From: Herbaspirillum sp. alder98
GTDB lineage: Bacteria > Pseudomonadota > Gammaproteobacteria > Burkholderiales > Burkholderiaceae_D
Assembly: GCF_020179755.1 (NCBI RefSeq)
Contig: NZ_JAIUCY010000003.1
Span: 248,001 to 312,000, forward strand
Length of the DNA stretch: 64,000 nt
Direction: 5' to 3'
The notes beneath the pieces are model-generated. The model ran no database searches. It saw nothing but the letters and a program-made list of their open reading frames with translations, and was not told where the DNA came from. Positions 53,014-62,124 of this stretch are shown here, one piece after another. Within the stretch, counting starts at the first letter, position 1, and each line of letters begins with the position of its first letter. Both the position numbers and the translations under genes were made by a program.

Positions 53014-54972
53014 ATGCCTCATCTTTTCGCCGTTCTCGCTCCCCTATTCTTCCTGAGCTTCAGCTGTATCGGTGCGGGCGCCGCGATCTTTCGGTTCTTT
53101 CCGGACCGCAAGCAGTCGTTCGGCGCGCCCCATCTGGCCACCTGCATGCTGTTGGGCCAGGGTGCGTTCGGCGGGATATTACTGTTCCCCGCCATGGCTC
53201 AGGTGTTCACACGCCCGGTCGTGCTGACGCTGACCACTCCGTTTGCGCTATTCGGATTGTGGCAGCTCCGGCCGCTGCTTAACACCGACATTGCCAACTG
53301 GCGGATACACCTGATCTCAATGTGGCGCGTTCCCCTGCGGTGGAAACTGGCCACGCTGGTCACGCTGGCATTGCTGGGGGCGTTTGGAGCTGCAGTCTCC
53401 GGAATCATTGAAGGCGACGCCCTGGCGTTCTACCTGACGCTGCCCAAAATCATCGGGGCCTCGCATCGCTTGATGCAGTTACCTGGCTATGAGACCTTTA
53501 TGAGCGTCGGGTTGACTGCCGAGATCCAGCTGGCAGCGCTTTATCTGCTGGGCATGCCAGGCGCCTCACCGAAATTGTATCTGTGGCTGACCATGTTGGC
53601 CGGCGCCGCGGTATTGGTCGCCATGGCCCGCAACGTCGGCCTCGGGCGGCGCGCGCAGTTGCTTTGCCTGGCAATGCTGAGCACCTCATCTGCGGCAATC
53701 ATTCTGTTGGAAGGCAAAACGGATTTTTTTGCTGCAGCATACGGTTTGTGTGCGTTGCTTTTTGCGCTTCAAAGCTGGGATGACCCGAAGCGCGCAAGTA
53801 CCGTGAAGCTGACCGGCTTGTTTACCGGGATCGCACTGATTGCAAAACTGAGCTACGCCGTCGCGTTTTTTCCCGGTGTGCTGATAGTGCTTTTTTATCG
53901 TCCGCTGGTCGAATTGAAATCAGCATGGAACAACAAACCAGTCAGGCGCCGACTGCTGCAACAACTGGTCCTGCATTTATTTTGGTTCGGTTTATTCACC
54001 GCGTTGGCGTTCATTCCTCACTTCATCAAGAACATGGTGGTGCTGGGTTCGTTTAGCGGCGCAAGCGTTTCTTTCAACTATTTCTCGCCAGAGACAACAA
54101 AACGCATTGTTCTGCTGTATCCGCTTGTACTAACCTTCGGCCGCTACTGGGGACAACTGGGAAATATTTCGCCGCTGTTGCTTGCATTTTTGCCGCTGCT
54201 AATTTTGCTGCCTCGCGGGCCCGCGCCTATAAGGGAAAAGATTGTGGTGCTATCGCTGGCGGCCGTCGCTGGCCTGATCCTGTGGGTGATTGCACTACCT
54301 GCCGTACCGATCCCGCGCTACTACTTTGCCACGTTGCTGATGCTCACCATTCCTGCCGCATGGGCGGCAGAACGCCTGGGGCGCGAGTGCTGGTTGGCCG
54401 ACAATCTGGTCGCGGCAAGTGTGGTGGTCTGCGTCGCGATTGCCTACAACGTCTGGTCGCCCACTATTTTCCCGGTTCCTACGGCCTACAAGTATCTATT
54501 CACGAAGCAATCGGATGAAGAGCGCGGAAAATCACTCAACATCAATGAGGTACTGTTCCGCGAAGGATTTGAGAGCATCAATCGGGTCGCAGCACCTGGT
54601 GCCCGGGTATTCCTTGCCTCGTACTTCCGCTTCTGGCTGCGTCCTGACCTGATCCAGACATCCAATAACGATCTTGAAAATTCCACTGAGAAGTGGCACG
54701 AGGGCAATCCGGAAAAACTGTGGCGCATGCTGTATGAACATGGCTTCGAATACATCTACATGGACAGTACTCAGCGCTGGACAGCGCTGATCAAGACACC
54801 GCCGCCCTGGGTCAGCATCGAAGAGCTCTATCCGAAGGGTGCATTTTATGGCACCAGCTACGGCAGCGCATTCAAGATAACTTTCCACAACGCGCCCAGC
54901 ACTCAATTCTGGGGAACGCGCGAAGTAGCACCAGGTGCCTGGGAATTGGTAAAACTGGAACCGAAATCCTAG
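53014..54972 (+). CDS. Large integral membrane protein, putative GT-C type, 652 aa
   Basis: About a dozen hydrophobic segments over residues 5-490, followed by a 150-residue soluble C-terminal domain with aromatic and charged clusters (RVFLASYFRFWLRPDLIQTS, PEKLWRMLYEHGFEYIYMDS). The layout matches membrane GT-C glycosyltransferases (ArnT/PMT-like) which use a lipid-linked sugar; a DPM1-like GT2 directly upstream would supply that donor. An acidic motif near the first loop (SGIIEGDALAFYLTLPK, residues about 129-145) may be the catalytic region. No family named with confidence. Last gene of its operon; converges with the minus-strand cluster by 4 bases. Confidence 0.7.
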   Translation: MPHLFAVLAPLFFLSFSCIGAGAAIFRFFPDRKQSFGAPHLATCMLLGQGAFGGILLFPAMAQVFTRPVVLTLTTPFALFGLWQLRPLLNTDIANWRIHLISMWRVPLRWKLATLVTLALLGAFGAAVSGIIEGDALAFYLTLPKIIGASHRLMQLPGYETFMSVGLTAEIQLAALYLLGMPGASPKLYLWLTMLAGAAVLVAMARNVGLGRRAQLLCLAMLSTSSAAIILLEGKTDFFAAAYGLCALLFALQSWDDPKRASTVKLTGLFTGIALIAKLSYAVAFFPGVLIVLFYRPLVELKSAWNNKPVRRRLLQQLVLHLFWFGLFTALAFIPHFIKNMVVLGSFSGASVSFNYFSPETTKRIVLLYPLVLTFGRYWGQLGNISPLLLAFLPLLILLPRGPAPIREKIVVLSLAAVAGLILWVIALPAVPIPRYYFATLLMLTIPAAWAAERLGRECWLADNLVAASVVVCVAIAYNVWSPTIFPVPTAYKYLFTKQSDEERGKSLNINEVLFREGFESINRVAAPGARVFLASYFRFWLRPDLIQTSNNDLENSTEKWHEGNPEKLWRMLYEHGFEYIYMDSTQRWTALIKTPPPWVSIEELYPKGAFYGTSYGSAFKITFHNAPSTQFWGTREVAPGAWELVKLEPKS

Positions 54973-55919
54973 GGGGCCAGTGCGGCCCTCTGTACCCACA
55001 TCGCCCATAGTCCGCTGCCGATGAACAAAATAAGGGTCAGCAGCTGCAGCAAACTGCCATACGCCGCCGCTTCAGAACTACCGATGTTGAAAGGCGCCAG
55101 CGCAAAAATTGCTGCAGTTTGATAAATACCTACATAACCAGGTGTAGAGGGTAGCGCCAGCGCGGCAGTCAGATATACCAGCATCGCTACCGTAGCCATG
55201 AAATGCAATGGCCAGCCAAATGCCTGAAACAGGCTCCAGCAGACCGCAATGTCGAACAGGCATACAAGGCCCTGGCAAGTCAGAATCAAGGCAATTCGAC
55301 GCGGTGAGCGCAGCGCCTGCAACCCCGCCAATGATCCCTGATACCACACGAACAGTCGCTGCCCGCTCTTGCCAAGATTCTTCAGGCGCTGAAACAGCCG
55401 CTCCAGACCGTGCCCGCCGACCACGAACGCGACCATGAAGATACCAGCGGCAATGAATAACCATGCGATGAACAACAATCCGCTGGGGATTTCAGAAGCG
55501 CCATGGCGAAACATGATAAGCACCAGCAACAAGGCCCCCAGGCCAAGGCCATCCAGAATGCGGTCCGCAATGGCGCTAGCAATCGCCAGTCCGCCGCCCA
55601 TCCCAGTCAATTGGTTCAGGCGAAGCATTCTGAGCACCTCCCCTGCGCGTGCGGGATAGATGATGCCGAGAAACCCGGCGCACGACGCCCGCCACACCTT
55701 CTGGACGTCGGAACGCGGCAACCCTGTGACTAAAAACCAGCGTATGGAACGAAAATACATTGACCCAAGTAAGCATAGTGCACCCGCGGCAACCCAGGGA
55801 TAACGCAGCGATGCAAGCGCCAGAAAAAAGGTACGCCAGTTCACCTGTGAAAAGGCAAAACCGACGAACAGGATCGTACAAACGATACCTGCAATTCGTA
55901 AACCGTTTTTCATTAACAT
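54969..55919 (-). CDS. Flippase-like (UPF0104/LPG synthase TM region) membrane protein
   Basis: A 316-residue protein with about eight membrane segments of the UPF0104 (lysylphosphatidylglycerol synthase TM, YbhN-like) family; FLGIIYPARAGEVLRMLRL and LALPSTPGYVGIYQTA (PGGxG-like) are the family motifs. Members are thought to move lipids or lipid-linked sugars, but this is not established here. It ends the minus-strand glycan operon, 69 bp after the initiating transferase. Confidence 0.8.
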   Translation of the reverse strand: MLMKNGLRIAGIVCTILFVGFAFSQVNWRTFFLALASLRYPWVAAGALCLLGSMYFRSIRWFLVTGLPRSDVQKVWRASCAGFLGIIYPARAGEVLRMLRLNQLTGMGGGLAIASAIADRILDGLGLGALLLVLIMFRHGASEIPSGLLFIAWLFIAAGIFMVAFVVGGHGLERLFQRLKNLGKSGQRLFVWYQGSLAGLQALRSPRRIALILTCQGLVCLFDIAVCWSLFQAFGWPLHFMATVAMLVYLTAALALPSTPGYVGIYQTAAIFALAPFNIGSSEAAAYGSLLQLLTLILFIGSGLWAMWVQRAALAP

Positions 55920-55988
55920 ATTCAGCGGGAATCGTACTCAAGCGGTCGGAATGAAATGCATACCCGAGGCACTCAGGCATGCAAAAAT

Positions 55989-56558
55989 TCAGTGGGACAC
56001 ACCATCCTTGCGCAGCACTTTTATGAAGGTCAGGACAATAATCTTGATGTCCCAGAAAAAAGAACGGTGGCGCAGGTATTGAAGATCAAGCTCGACCTTT
56101 TCGGGGATCGGCAATTCATCGCGGCCGTTGATTTGTGCCCAGCCTGTGAGGCCGGGCGTGAGCGCATCGACGCCGCACCGCGTGCGCAGTTCGATCAGGT
56201 CGGTCTGATTATAAAGTGCCGGTCGGGGCCCGACAAAACTCATGTCCCCGTTCAGAATGCTCCAGAGCTGCGGCAGTTCGTCCAGGCTCGACTTTCGCAG
56301 AAAAGAGCCGATCGGCGTCAAAAAGCTGGCTGCATTCTGCAACAGATGGGTAGCAACCGCCGGCGTGTCGATACGCATGGTACGAAATTTGGGCATCCGG
56401 AAAATACGGTTTTCTCGGCCCACCCGATCGGACCAGTAAATGATCGGGCCAGGCGAAGTCAGTTTGACCATCAGGGCGACCACGATACCTGGGATCAGCA
56501 AACAGAGGGCTGCAATGCAAGCCAGGACAAAATCGAATGCTCTTTTCATAACACGCAT
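55989..56558 (-). CDS. Initiating sugar-1-phosphate transferase (PglC/WcaJ type)
   Basis: Moves a phospho-sugar from UDP-sugar to undecaprenyl phosphate, starting the repeat unit. 189 residues, monotopic: one re-entrant helix (FDFVLACIAALCLLIPGIVVA), then SPGPIIYWSDRVGR, FRMPKFRTMR, and SSLDELPQLW (catalytic Asp-Glu), GDMSFVGPRPAL and PGLTGWAQINGRD. Short form as in PglC, which uses UDP-diNAcBac. ATG at 56558 or 56549 (MKRAFDF). Follows the WbuB-like GT with 78-bp gap. Confidence 0.92.
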   Translation of the reverse strand: MRVMKRAFDFVLACIAALCLLIPGIVVALMVKLTSPGPIIYWSDRVGRENRIFRMPKFRTMRIDTPAVATHLLQNAASFLTPIGSFLRKSSLDELPQLWSILNGDMSFVGPRPALYNQTDLIELRTRCGVDALTPGLTGWAQINGRDELPIPEKVELDLQYLRHRSFFWDIKIIVLTFIKVLRKDGVSH

Positions 56559-56636
56559 CAGGTAAATATCGATTCCGACAGCACAGGCTGACGGAATTTT
56601 TCGATCAGGAAGGAAGGACAATACGCCGGTCAGCGA

Positions 56637-57866
56637 TCAGCGTCGCATTGCGTGGGCGAAGTGGCTTTCGAGCTGGCCAAACAATGTCTGTCGGGAAAAA
56701 TTGTTTTCATAGTATGCCCGGCCCTTGCGGCCCATTTCCTGCAGCGACTCGGGAGGCATTGCCGCCATGCTTCTCACGATGTCAGCCAGTTCCACCGATG
56801 AGCTCGCGGCACAGGCCAGACCACCGCCCGATTCATTGATGACATTGCGGGCTTCACCGTTGATCATACCGACAATCGGCTTGGCCGCGGCCAGGTAGGA
56901 CTGTACCTTGCCCGGAATGGTACGTGCAAAAACCTCATCATCTTGCAATGCCACCAGCATCGCATCAGCACAGTCGAAAAAGGCTGGCATCGTTGCTACC
57001 GGAAAACGCCCCACTAACTGAACACAGTTGCCCAGACCTCGCCGCGCGACTTCTGCAGCGACCCAGTCGCGTGCACGCCCGTCGCCAACAATTACCCAAC
57101 GTATGCGCGGATCGTCACGTAATGCCGCGGCCGCCTCCAGTACAGCGGGAAAGTCTTGTGCTTCGCCGATGTTGCCGGCAAACATGATCGTAAACCGGTC
57201 GTCACGACGGGTGACGACATCTTGCGCTACGGCAGCGCCCTGACTGAATACGTCCTCGGCCCAATTGGGAAAGTAAATCAGCTTGCCCGGCTTGTCGGCG
57301 TCAGCACAATATTTCCTGACGGATGCCGCAAACGAACGCGACTGGATCAGGATGTGATCTGAATGCTTGTAGATCCAGCTCACAAGGAAGCCGACGGCAG
57401 CCAGTATCCGGGGCGAGCGGACCACGCCGATGGCGGACAGGGTCTCCGGCCAAAGGTCCTGCACCCAGGTATAAACCGGTGTGCGCTTGAGCTTACCGAG
57501 GACAATGGCAGGTATCGCCACGGTGATTGGCGACACGGCAAACACGAAAATGGCATCGTAGCGCTGGCCGCGCAGTTTCCAAGCACCCAATAAAGAAGCG
57601 CTGACAAAATAAGACAAGTAATTGGCCATCAGACGCAACCTGCTTTTACCACGCAGCACATGGGGAATACGGACGATTTTGACGCCTTGATAGGCGTCGA
57701 AATCATTCGGTGCGCGGGCGTAGTCCGGGAACAGACTACCCTCCGGATAGTTGGGTAATCCCGTCAGGACGGTAACTTCATGACCCGACTTCGCAAAGTG
57801 TTCTGCGAGGTCATTAATACGGAAGTTCTCCGGCCAGAAGTGTTGCGTGACGATCAATATCTTCAA
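56637..57866 (-). CDS. Glycosyltransferase family 4, WbuB-like
   Basis: A GT-B enzyme of 409 residues. WPENFRINDLAEHFAKSGHEVTVLTG at the N-terminus matches WbuB, which in E. coli is coded after fnlABC and transfers a L-amino-6-deoxy sugar. C-terminal donor site near FAGNIGEAQDFPAVLEAAA and FARTIPGKVQSYLAAAKPI. The start is a TTG at 57866 preceded by a strong GGGGGGAGC site. No ATG is available nearby. The preceding 2-epimerase stops at 57893. Confidence 0.88.
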   Translation of the reverse strand: MKILIVTQHFWPENFRINDLAEHFAKSGHEVTVLTGLPNYPEGSLFPDYARAPNDFDAYQGVKIVRIPHVLRGKSRLRLMANYLSYFVSASLLGAWKLRGQRYDAIFVFAVSPITVAIPAIVLGKLKRTPVYTWVQDLWPETLSAIGVVRSPRILAAVGFLVSWIYKHSDHILIQSRSFAASVRKYCADADKPGKLIYFPNWAEDVFSQGAAVAQDVVTRRDDRFTIMFAGNIGEAQDFPAVLEAAAALRDDPRIRWVIVGDGRARDWVAAEVARRGLGNCVQLVGRFPVATMPAFFDCADAMLVALQDDEVFARTIPGKVQSYLAAAKPIVGMINGEARNVINESGGGLACAASSSVELADIVRSMAAMPPESLQEMGRKGRAYYENNFSRQTLFGQLESHFAHAMRR

Positions 57867-57892
57867 TTTATCAGCTCCCCCCAATGCGCCGG

Positions 57893-59035
57893 TCAGCAAT
57901 CACGCCGCCACACCACCCGATTCACGTAGTCGGTGTAACTGAGGATGATGCGCAGCACCTTGTCGGAAACATTGTCCACAGCGTAGTCGTCGACCATCTT
58001 CAATGCACGGGACTCGCCACGCGGTTGATCCTGAAGAATGGTCAACGCCTGCAGCACCCGGTCCACTTCAAGGCCTGTCATCATCACCGCTGCTTCTTCA
58101 AAACCTTCGGGACGCTCGTGCGCCTCGCGGATATTGACCGCAGGAAAATTCAGGATCGACGATTCCTCAGTGATGGTGCCGCTGTCGGATAGCACGGCAC
58201 GGGCGCACGTCTGCAGCTTCACATAGTCGTTGAAACCGAGCGGCTTGAGCAACCGTACATTGGCATGAAACGACAGCCCCGCTTCATCGATACGCTTCTG
58301 GGTGCGAGGATGGGTCGATACGATTACCGGCTCACCGTACTCTTCGGCTACACGGTTGAGCACCTGGGTCAGCTTGGCGAGGTTCTTGGGAGAATCGACG
58401 TTCTCTTCTCGGTGCGAACTGACCACGAAAAAGCGCGAATGCTCCAGACCCAGGCGCGTAAGCACGTCAGAGCCGTCAATGCCGGCCTTGTAGTGCTCCA
58501 GCACTTCACGCATCGGACTGCCGGTCTTGATCACGCGATCTGGCGGCAATCCCTCGCGCAACAGATAGTCGCGTGCAATGGTGCTGTAGGGCAGATTGAT
58601 GTCGGCGGTGTGGTCAACGATGCGCCGGTTGATTTCTTCAGGGACACGGAAATCGAAGGATCGGTTACCTGCCTCCATGTGGAAAATCGGCACCTTACGA
58701 CGCTTGGCTGCAATTGCACCCAATGCGCTGTTGGTGTCCCCGAGAATCAGGATTGCTTCCGGGCCGAACTGATCGATCAGTTTGTCAGTCGCGACAATTA
58801 CCTTGCCGATGGTCTCTGCTGGGGTACCGCCTGCGGCTTCCATGAAGACGTCCGGCTTGCGGATACCGAGATCGTCAAAAAAGACCTGATTGAGCGAATA
58901 ATCGTAGTTTTGCCCTGTGTGTACCAAAACATGCTCGCAATGCTTGTCGAGTTTTTCGATCACGCGCGAGAGGCGAATGACTTCGGGACGCGTCCCGACG
59001 ATCGTCATGACTTTAAGCTTGGGCATTGACGGCAT
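57893..59035 (-). CDS. UDP-HexNAc 2-epimerase of the FnlC/WbjD/QnlB type
   Basis: 380 residues of the WecB-like non-hydrolysing UDP-GlcNAc 2-epimerase family. KVMTIVGTRPEVIRLSRVIEKL is the start; HTGQNYDYSLNQVFFDD, GDTNSALGA and HMEAGNRSFDFRVPEEINR are the FnlC/CapG signature, distinct from WecB. In the pathway it inverts C-2 of the L-sugar nucleotide. Start is ATG 59035 or 59026, overlapping fnlA by 23 or 14 bases. Confidence 0.9.
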   Translation of the reverse strand: MPSMPKLKVMTIVGTRPEVIRLSRVIEKLDKHCEHVLVHTGQNYDYSLNQVFFDDLGIRKPDVFMEAAGGTPAETIGKVIVATDKLIDQFGPEAILILGDTNSALGAIAAKRRKVPIFHMEAGNRSFDFRVPEEINRRIVDHTADINLPYSTIARDYLLREGLPPDRVIKTGSPMREVLEHYKAGIDGSDVLTRLGLEHSRFFVVSSHREENVDSPKNLAKLTQVLNRVAEEYGEPVIVSTHPRTQKRIDEAGLSFHANVRLLKPLGFNDYVKLQTCARAVLSDSGTITEESSILNFPAVNIREAHERPEGFEEAAVMMTGLEVDRVLQALTILQDQPRGESRALKMVDDYAVDNVSDKVLRIILSYTDYVNRVVWRRDC

Positions 59036-60029
59036 CCCTGACGATATCGAGCTTCATCACGATCTGCTTCACCTCTTCGACCGTCAAGCGCCTGGTGTTA
59101 TGCGACGTATAGTCGTCGATGTCGGCGATCTCGGTCTGCCCCTCGATAAAATACTTGTCGTAGTTCAGGTCGCGAGAATCCGCAGGAATACGGTAGTAAT
59201 CGCCGAGATCGTCGGCGCGCGCCATTTCTTCGCGCGACACCAGCGATTCATAAAGCTTTTCGCCATGGCGAGTACCAATGATCTTGACCAGGTTTTCACG
59301 TCCCAGCAGCTCATTGAGCGCCTGCGCCAGATCACCTACGGTCGACGCAGGTGCTTTCTGTACGAAGATATCGCCAGGGCGCGCATGCTCGAAAGCATAC
59401 AGAACCAGATCGACAGATTCTTCCAGCGACATCAGAAAGCGCGTCATGCTGGGGTCCGTCAGCGTGAGCGACTTGCCAGCGGCGAGTTGACTGAGAAAAA
59501 GAGGGATCACTGAACCACGCGAGGCCATGACGTTGCCATAACGGGTCGCCGACAGGACGGTCTTGGACGAATCGCATAAGCGAGATTTGGCTACCATGAC
59601 CTTTTCCATCATGGCCTTCGAGATTCCCATGGCATTGATGGGATACACGGCCTTGTCGGTACTCAGGACAACGCAACGTTCCACTTCGTTTTCAATGGCT
59701 GCCTGAATGACATTTTCAGCACCTAGCACATTGGTACGAACCGCTTCCATCGGATAAAACTCGCAGGACGGGACCTGCTTGAGCGCAGCCGCGTGAAATA
59801 CATAATTGACGCCACGCAGCGCTTCGCGCACGCTCGAATATTCACGCACATCGCCAATATAGAACTTCACCTTGTCACTTTTCAAGGCGATGCGCATGTC
59901 TTCCTGCTTCTTTTCGTCGCGACTGAAAATTCGGATTTCGTCAAGGTCGGACTTCAGAAAACGCTGCAGCACTGCGTTGCCAAATGAGCCCGTGCCACCT
60001 GTGATCAGCAGCTTCTTTCCTTTGAACAT
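59013..60029 (-). CDS. fnlA: UDP-GlcNAc 4,6-dehydratase/5-epimerase, FnlA/CapE/WbjB type
   Basis: First step to UDP-L-FucNAc or UDP-L-QuiNAc. 338 residues, one SDR domain: GGTGSFGNAV (NAD), STDKAVYPINAMGISK with M134 and K138 in place of YxxxK (the CapE hallmark), FGYGN-like RYGNVMASRGSVIP. Cytoplasmic and hexameric in homologues. Overlaps the next epimerase gene. The RmlD-like gene upstream (64-bp gap) is the expected next enzyme. Confidence 0.93.
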   Translation of the reverse strand: MFKGKKLLITGGTGSFGNAVLQRFLKSDLDEIRIFSRDEKKQEDMRIALKSDKVKFYIGDVREYSSVREALRGVNYVFHAAALKQVPSCEFYPMEAVRTNVLGAENVIQAAIENEVERCVVLSTDKAVYPINAMGISKAMMEKVMVAKSRLCDSSKTVLSATRYGNVMASRGSVIPLFLSQLAAGKSLTLTDPSMTRFLMSLEESVDLVLYAFEHARPGDIFVQKAPASTVGDLAQALNELLGRENLVKIIGTRHGEKLYESLVSREEMARADDLGDYYRIPADSRDLNYDKYFIEGQTEIADIDDYTSHNTRRLTVEEVKQIVMKLDIVRDAVNAQA

Positions 60030-60093
60030 ATCTTTAACTCCACTCTTATACCGATTGATTTTTAAGGGTCTTGCCTGATCACGCCAATGATGA

Positions 60094-60954
60094 TTAACCG
60101 AAACTGTGCATCTTGCCGATCAAGCTCGGCCAGCCTGCTGCAACATAGCCGGTTGCAGCATTGAATTTGGCCGAGACCAGAGACCGGTCGAGCACCAGTT
60201 CAGCATCGGGCACGATAGAAATATCTTTGCCGTATTCGGTCGCAATCAGGGTCAACAGGTCGTGCTTCGAAATGGGCGCTGCCGACACGTGATAAAGGCC
60301 GTGCAGGTCGGGCCGGGGAATAATGTGGTCTCTGACGATCTCTGCCAGCTCGACCGTCGGGAGACCCGAAAAGATGGCCCGCGTGAACCCCTTGACTTCA
60401 CCTTGTTGCGCCAAGAACCAGTCCACCAGTCCATGCGCGCTGCGCAATTCGCGCCCGATGATAGACGTGCGCAAGGTAATTGCATTGCTCGCGTTATGCA
60501 ATTCGCCCAGGTATTTACTGCGTCCGTATAAATCGCCGGCGTCAGCAAAATCGGTTTCCAGATAGTTACCGCGTGTGCCAGCAAAGACACAATCGGTACT
60601 GATGTGGACCAGGCGAGCGCCTGCCACTTCACACAGTCGCGCCAGTCGATGGGGCAACAGCGAATTGATAGGAATCGCCGCAAGTGGATCATCTGCATCG
60701 GCCAGTTGCTTGACCAGCCCAACGCAATTGACCACGACGTCAGGTCGCGCCGACGCCAGGAGCCGCGTCAGACTGTCGATATTTTCCACATCGATGCCGG
60801 CAATCAGGTTGGCGCGCAGTTGCTCCGGAAACCCACCCTGGCTGCCAGAGGCTCGCACTGCGCCGATGACCTCCAAGCCGGGCGCCGCGGACAATAATCG
60901 AAACATTGCATTGCCCAGCATGCCCGAGGCGCCGAGTACCACAATCTTGGTCAA
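60094..60954 (-). CDS. RmlD-like sugar-nucleotide 4-reductase (QnlA/WbvR type)
   Basis: 286-residue SDR of the RmlD/dTDP-4-dehydrorhamnose reductase family: VVLGASGMLGNAMF, NCVGLVKQ, HISTDCVFAG, and YGRSK (catalytic Tyr/Lys). It is in the place of CapF/FnlB in FucNAc clusters, but CapF has an additional C-terminal cupin (about 370 residues) that is missing here. RmlD-like reductases in this position (WbvR, QnlA) form L-rhamnosamine-type products that the 2-epimerase changes to UDP-L-QuiNAc. No rml genes are near. So UDP-L-QuiNAc is the best guess. Confidence 0.85.
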   Translation of the reverse strand: MTKIVVLGASGMLGNAMFRLLSAAPGLEVIGAVRASGSQGGFPEQLRANLIAGIDVENIDSLTRLLASARPDVVVNCVGLVKQLADADDPLAAIPINSLLPHRLARLCEVAGARLVHISTDCVFAGTRGNYLETDFADAGDLYGRSKYLGELHNASNAITLRTSIIGRELRSAHGLVDWFLAQQGEVKGFTRAIFSGLPTVELAEIVRDHIIPRPDLHGLYHVSAAPISKHDLLTLIATEYGKDISIVPDAELVLDRSLVSAKFNAATGYVAAGWPSLIGKMHSFG

Positions 60955-61011
60955 AATAAAAACCTCTTGTTATTGAATATTACAGATACAGCTAACCCGG
61001 GAGCCCGCATC

Positions 61012-62124
61012 CTAAAGGGCCAGAATGGCCGTCCAGGTGTCTCTGGCCGTGATATCCCAATTATATTTAAGCCCCTGCACGGTCGCCCGTTCGGCGTATT
61101 GATCAGCCAATTGGGGATTCGACAAAAGCAGCGCCATTTTTTGACTAATGTCATCGCTATCGACCGGATTGAAATAGGCCACCGCATCGCCACCGAACTC
61201 TGGCATAGGCATCACCGACGAACAAATGATCGGTCGTCCTGCCGATAAGGCCTCCAGCAAAATGTTAGGGCAGTTCTCGCAAGACGACGCAAACACGATC
61301 AATTGTGCCTGTCGATAAACATTTGGCAAAGTCGAGTATTTTACGCCACCCAGCATGTGCACTTTGTGTGTAGCAGCTTTATTCTTGATCAGATTCCTGA
61401 CAACATCGCCGAACGGATTATCGTTCTCACCGACCAGAACCAGATCATACGCAGCCTGGATTGCAGCAGGCAGCTTCAGATAGGCCTCAACCACCTCCTG
61501 GTGGTGTTTATAGGATTCAAACCGTGACACATACAGGATATAGGGCTTGGCCGGCACAATGTGCGCCACGGACACCGCCGCATCGTGTTGCCTGAAGTGC
61601 GCCGAGATCCCGTGTGGAATGGTCATTGCCTTCTTGACAGTTATTCTCGATTCAATCACCTGCCGTGCAAACTCCGAGATGAAAATGACCAGATCGGCAC
61701 CGGCCATGCTTCGCAACATGACGCCTTCAAGCAAATTGACCCGAATCCGCTGTAAGCCGTAGGGCATCTGCTTCTTGACGACTTCATCAAACGGCACCAT
61801 GTTGCGGAACATCGTCACTACCCGGCATCCAGGTGGTGCCTTGGTCGCAACCACGCCACCCGGACAAAAGAATACGTCGGGATTTATTTCGCGCAGTCTG
61901 CGCGGCAGGATGTATTTTTCCCAAAAGGTGCGCATCAACGGATTTTCCGTCGGGAAATTCGTCTTAAGCAGCTTGATGTTCGGGTGGTCGTTGATGTCAA
62001 GCGAGTCCGAAGCAAAAATCAGAATCTGCAAATCCGGAACGTCGGGAATTCGACTCAGCAACTGGCGTAGATAAGTCTGACCACCGCCAATACGAGCGGA
62101 CAGGGCATTGATGACAATCTTCAT
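61012..62124 (-). CDS. Glycosyltransferase family 4
   Basis: GT-B retaining enzyme of 370 residues. MKIVINALSARIGGGQTYL start is a typical donor/acceptor glycine loop; KPYILYVSRFESYKHH and SSCENCPNILLEALSAGRPII are the GT4 donor-binding region with E(x7)E-like acidic residues. Its ATG (62122-62124) overlaps the asnB stop (ATGA). Donor sugar cannot be told. Confidence 0.88.
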   Translation of the reverse strand: MKIVINALSARIGGGQTYLRQLLSRIPDVPDLQILIFASDSLDINDHPNIKLLKTNFPTENPLMRTFWEKYILPRRLREINPDVFFCPGGVVATKAPPGCRVVTMFRNMVPFDEVVKKQMPYGLQRIRVNLLEGVMLRSMAGADLVIFISEFARQVIESRITVKKAMTIPHGISAHFRQHDAAVSVAHIVPAKPYILYVSRFESYKHHQEVVEAYLKLPAAIQAAYDLVLVGENDNPFGDVVRNLIKNKAATHKVHMLGGVKYSTLPNVYRQAQLIVFASSCENCPNILLEALSAGRPIICSSVMPMPEFGGDAVAYFNPVDSDDISQKMALLLSNPQLADQYAERATVQGLKYNWDITARDTWTAILAL

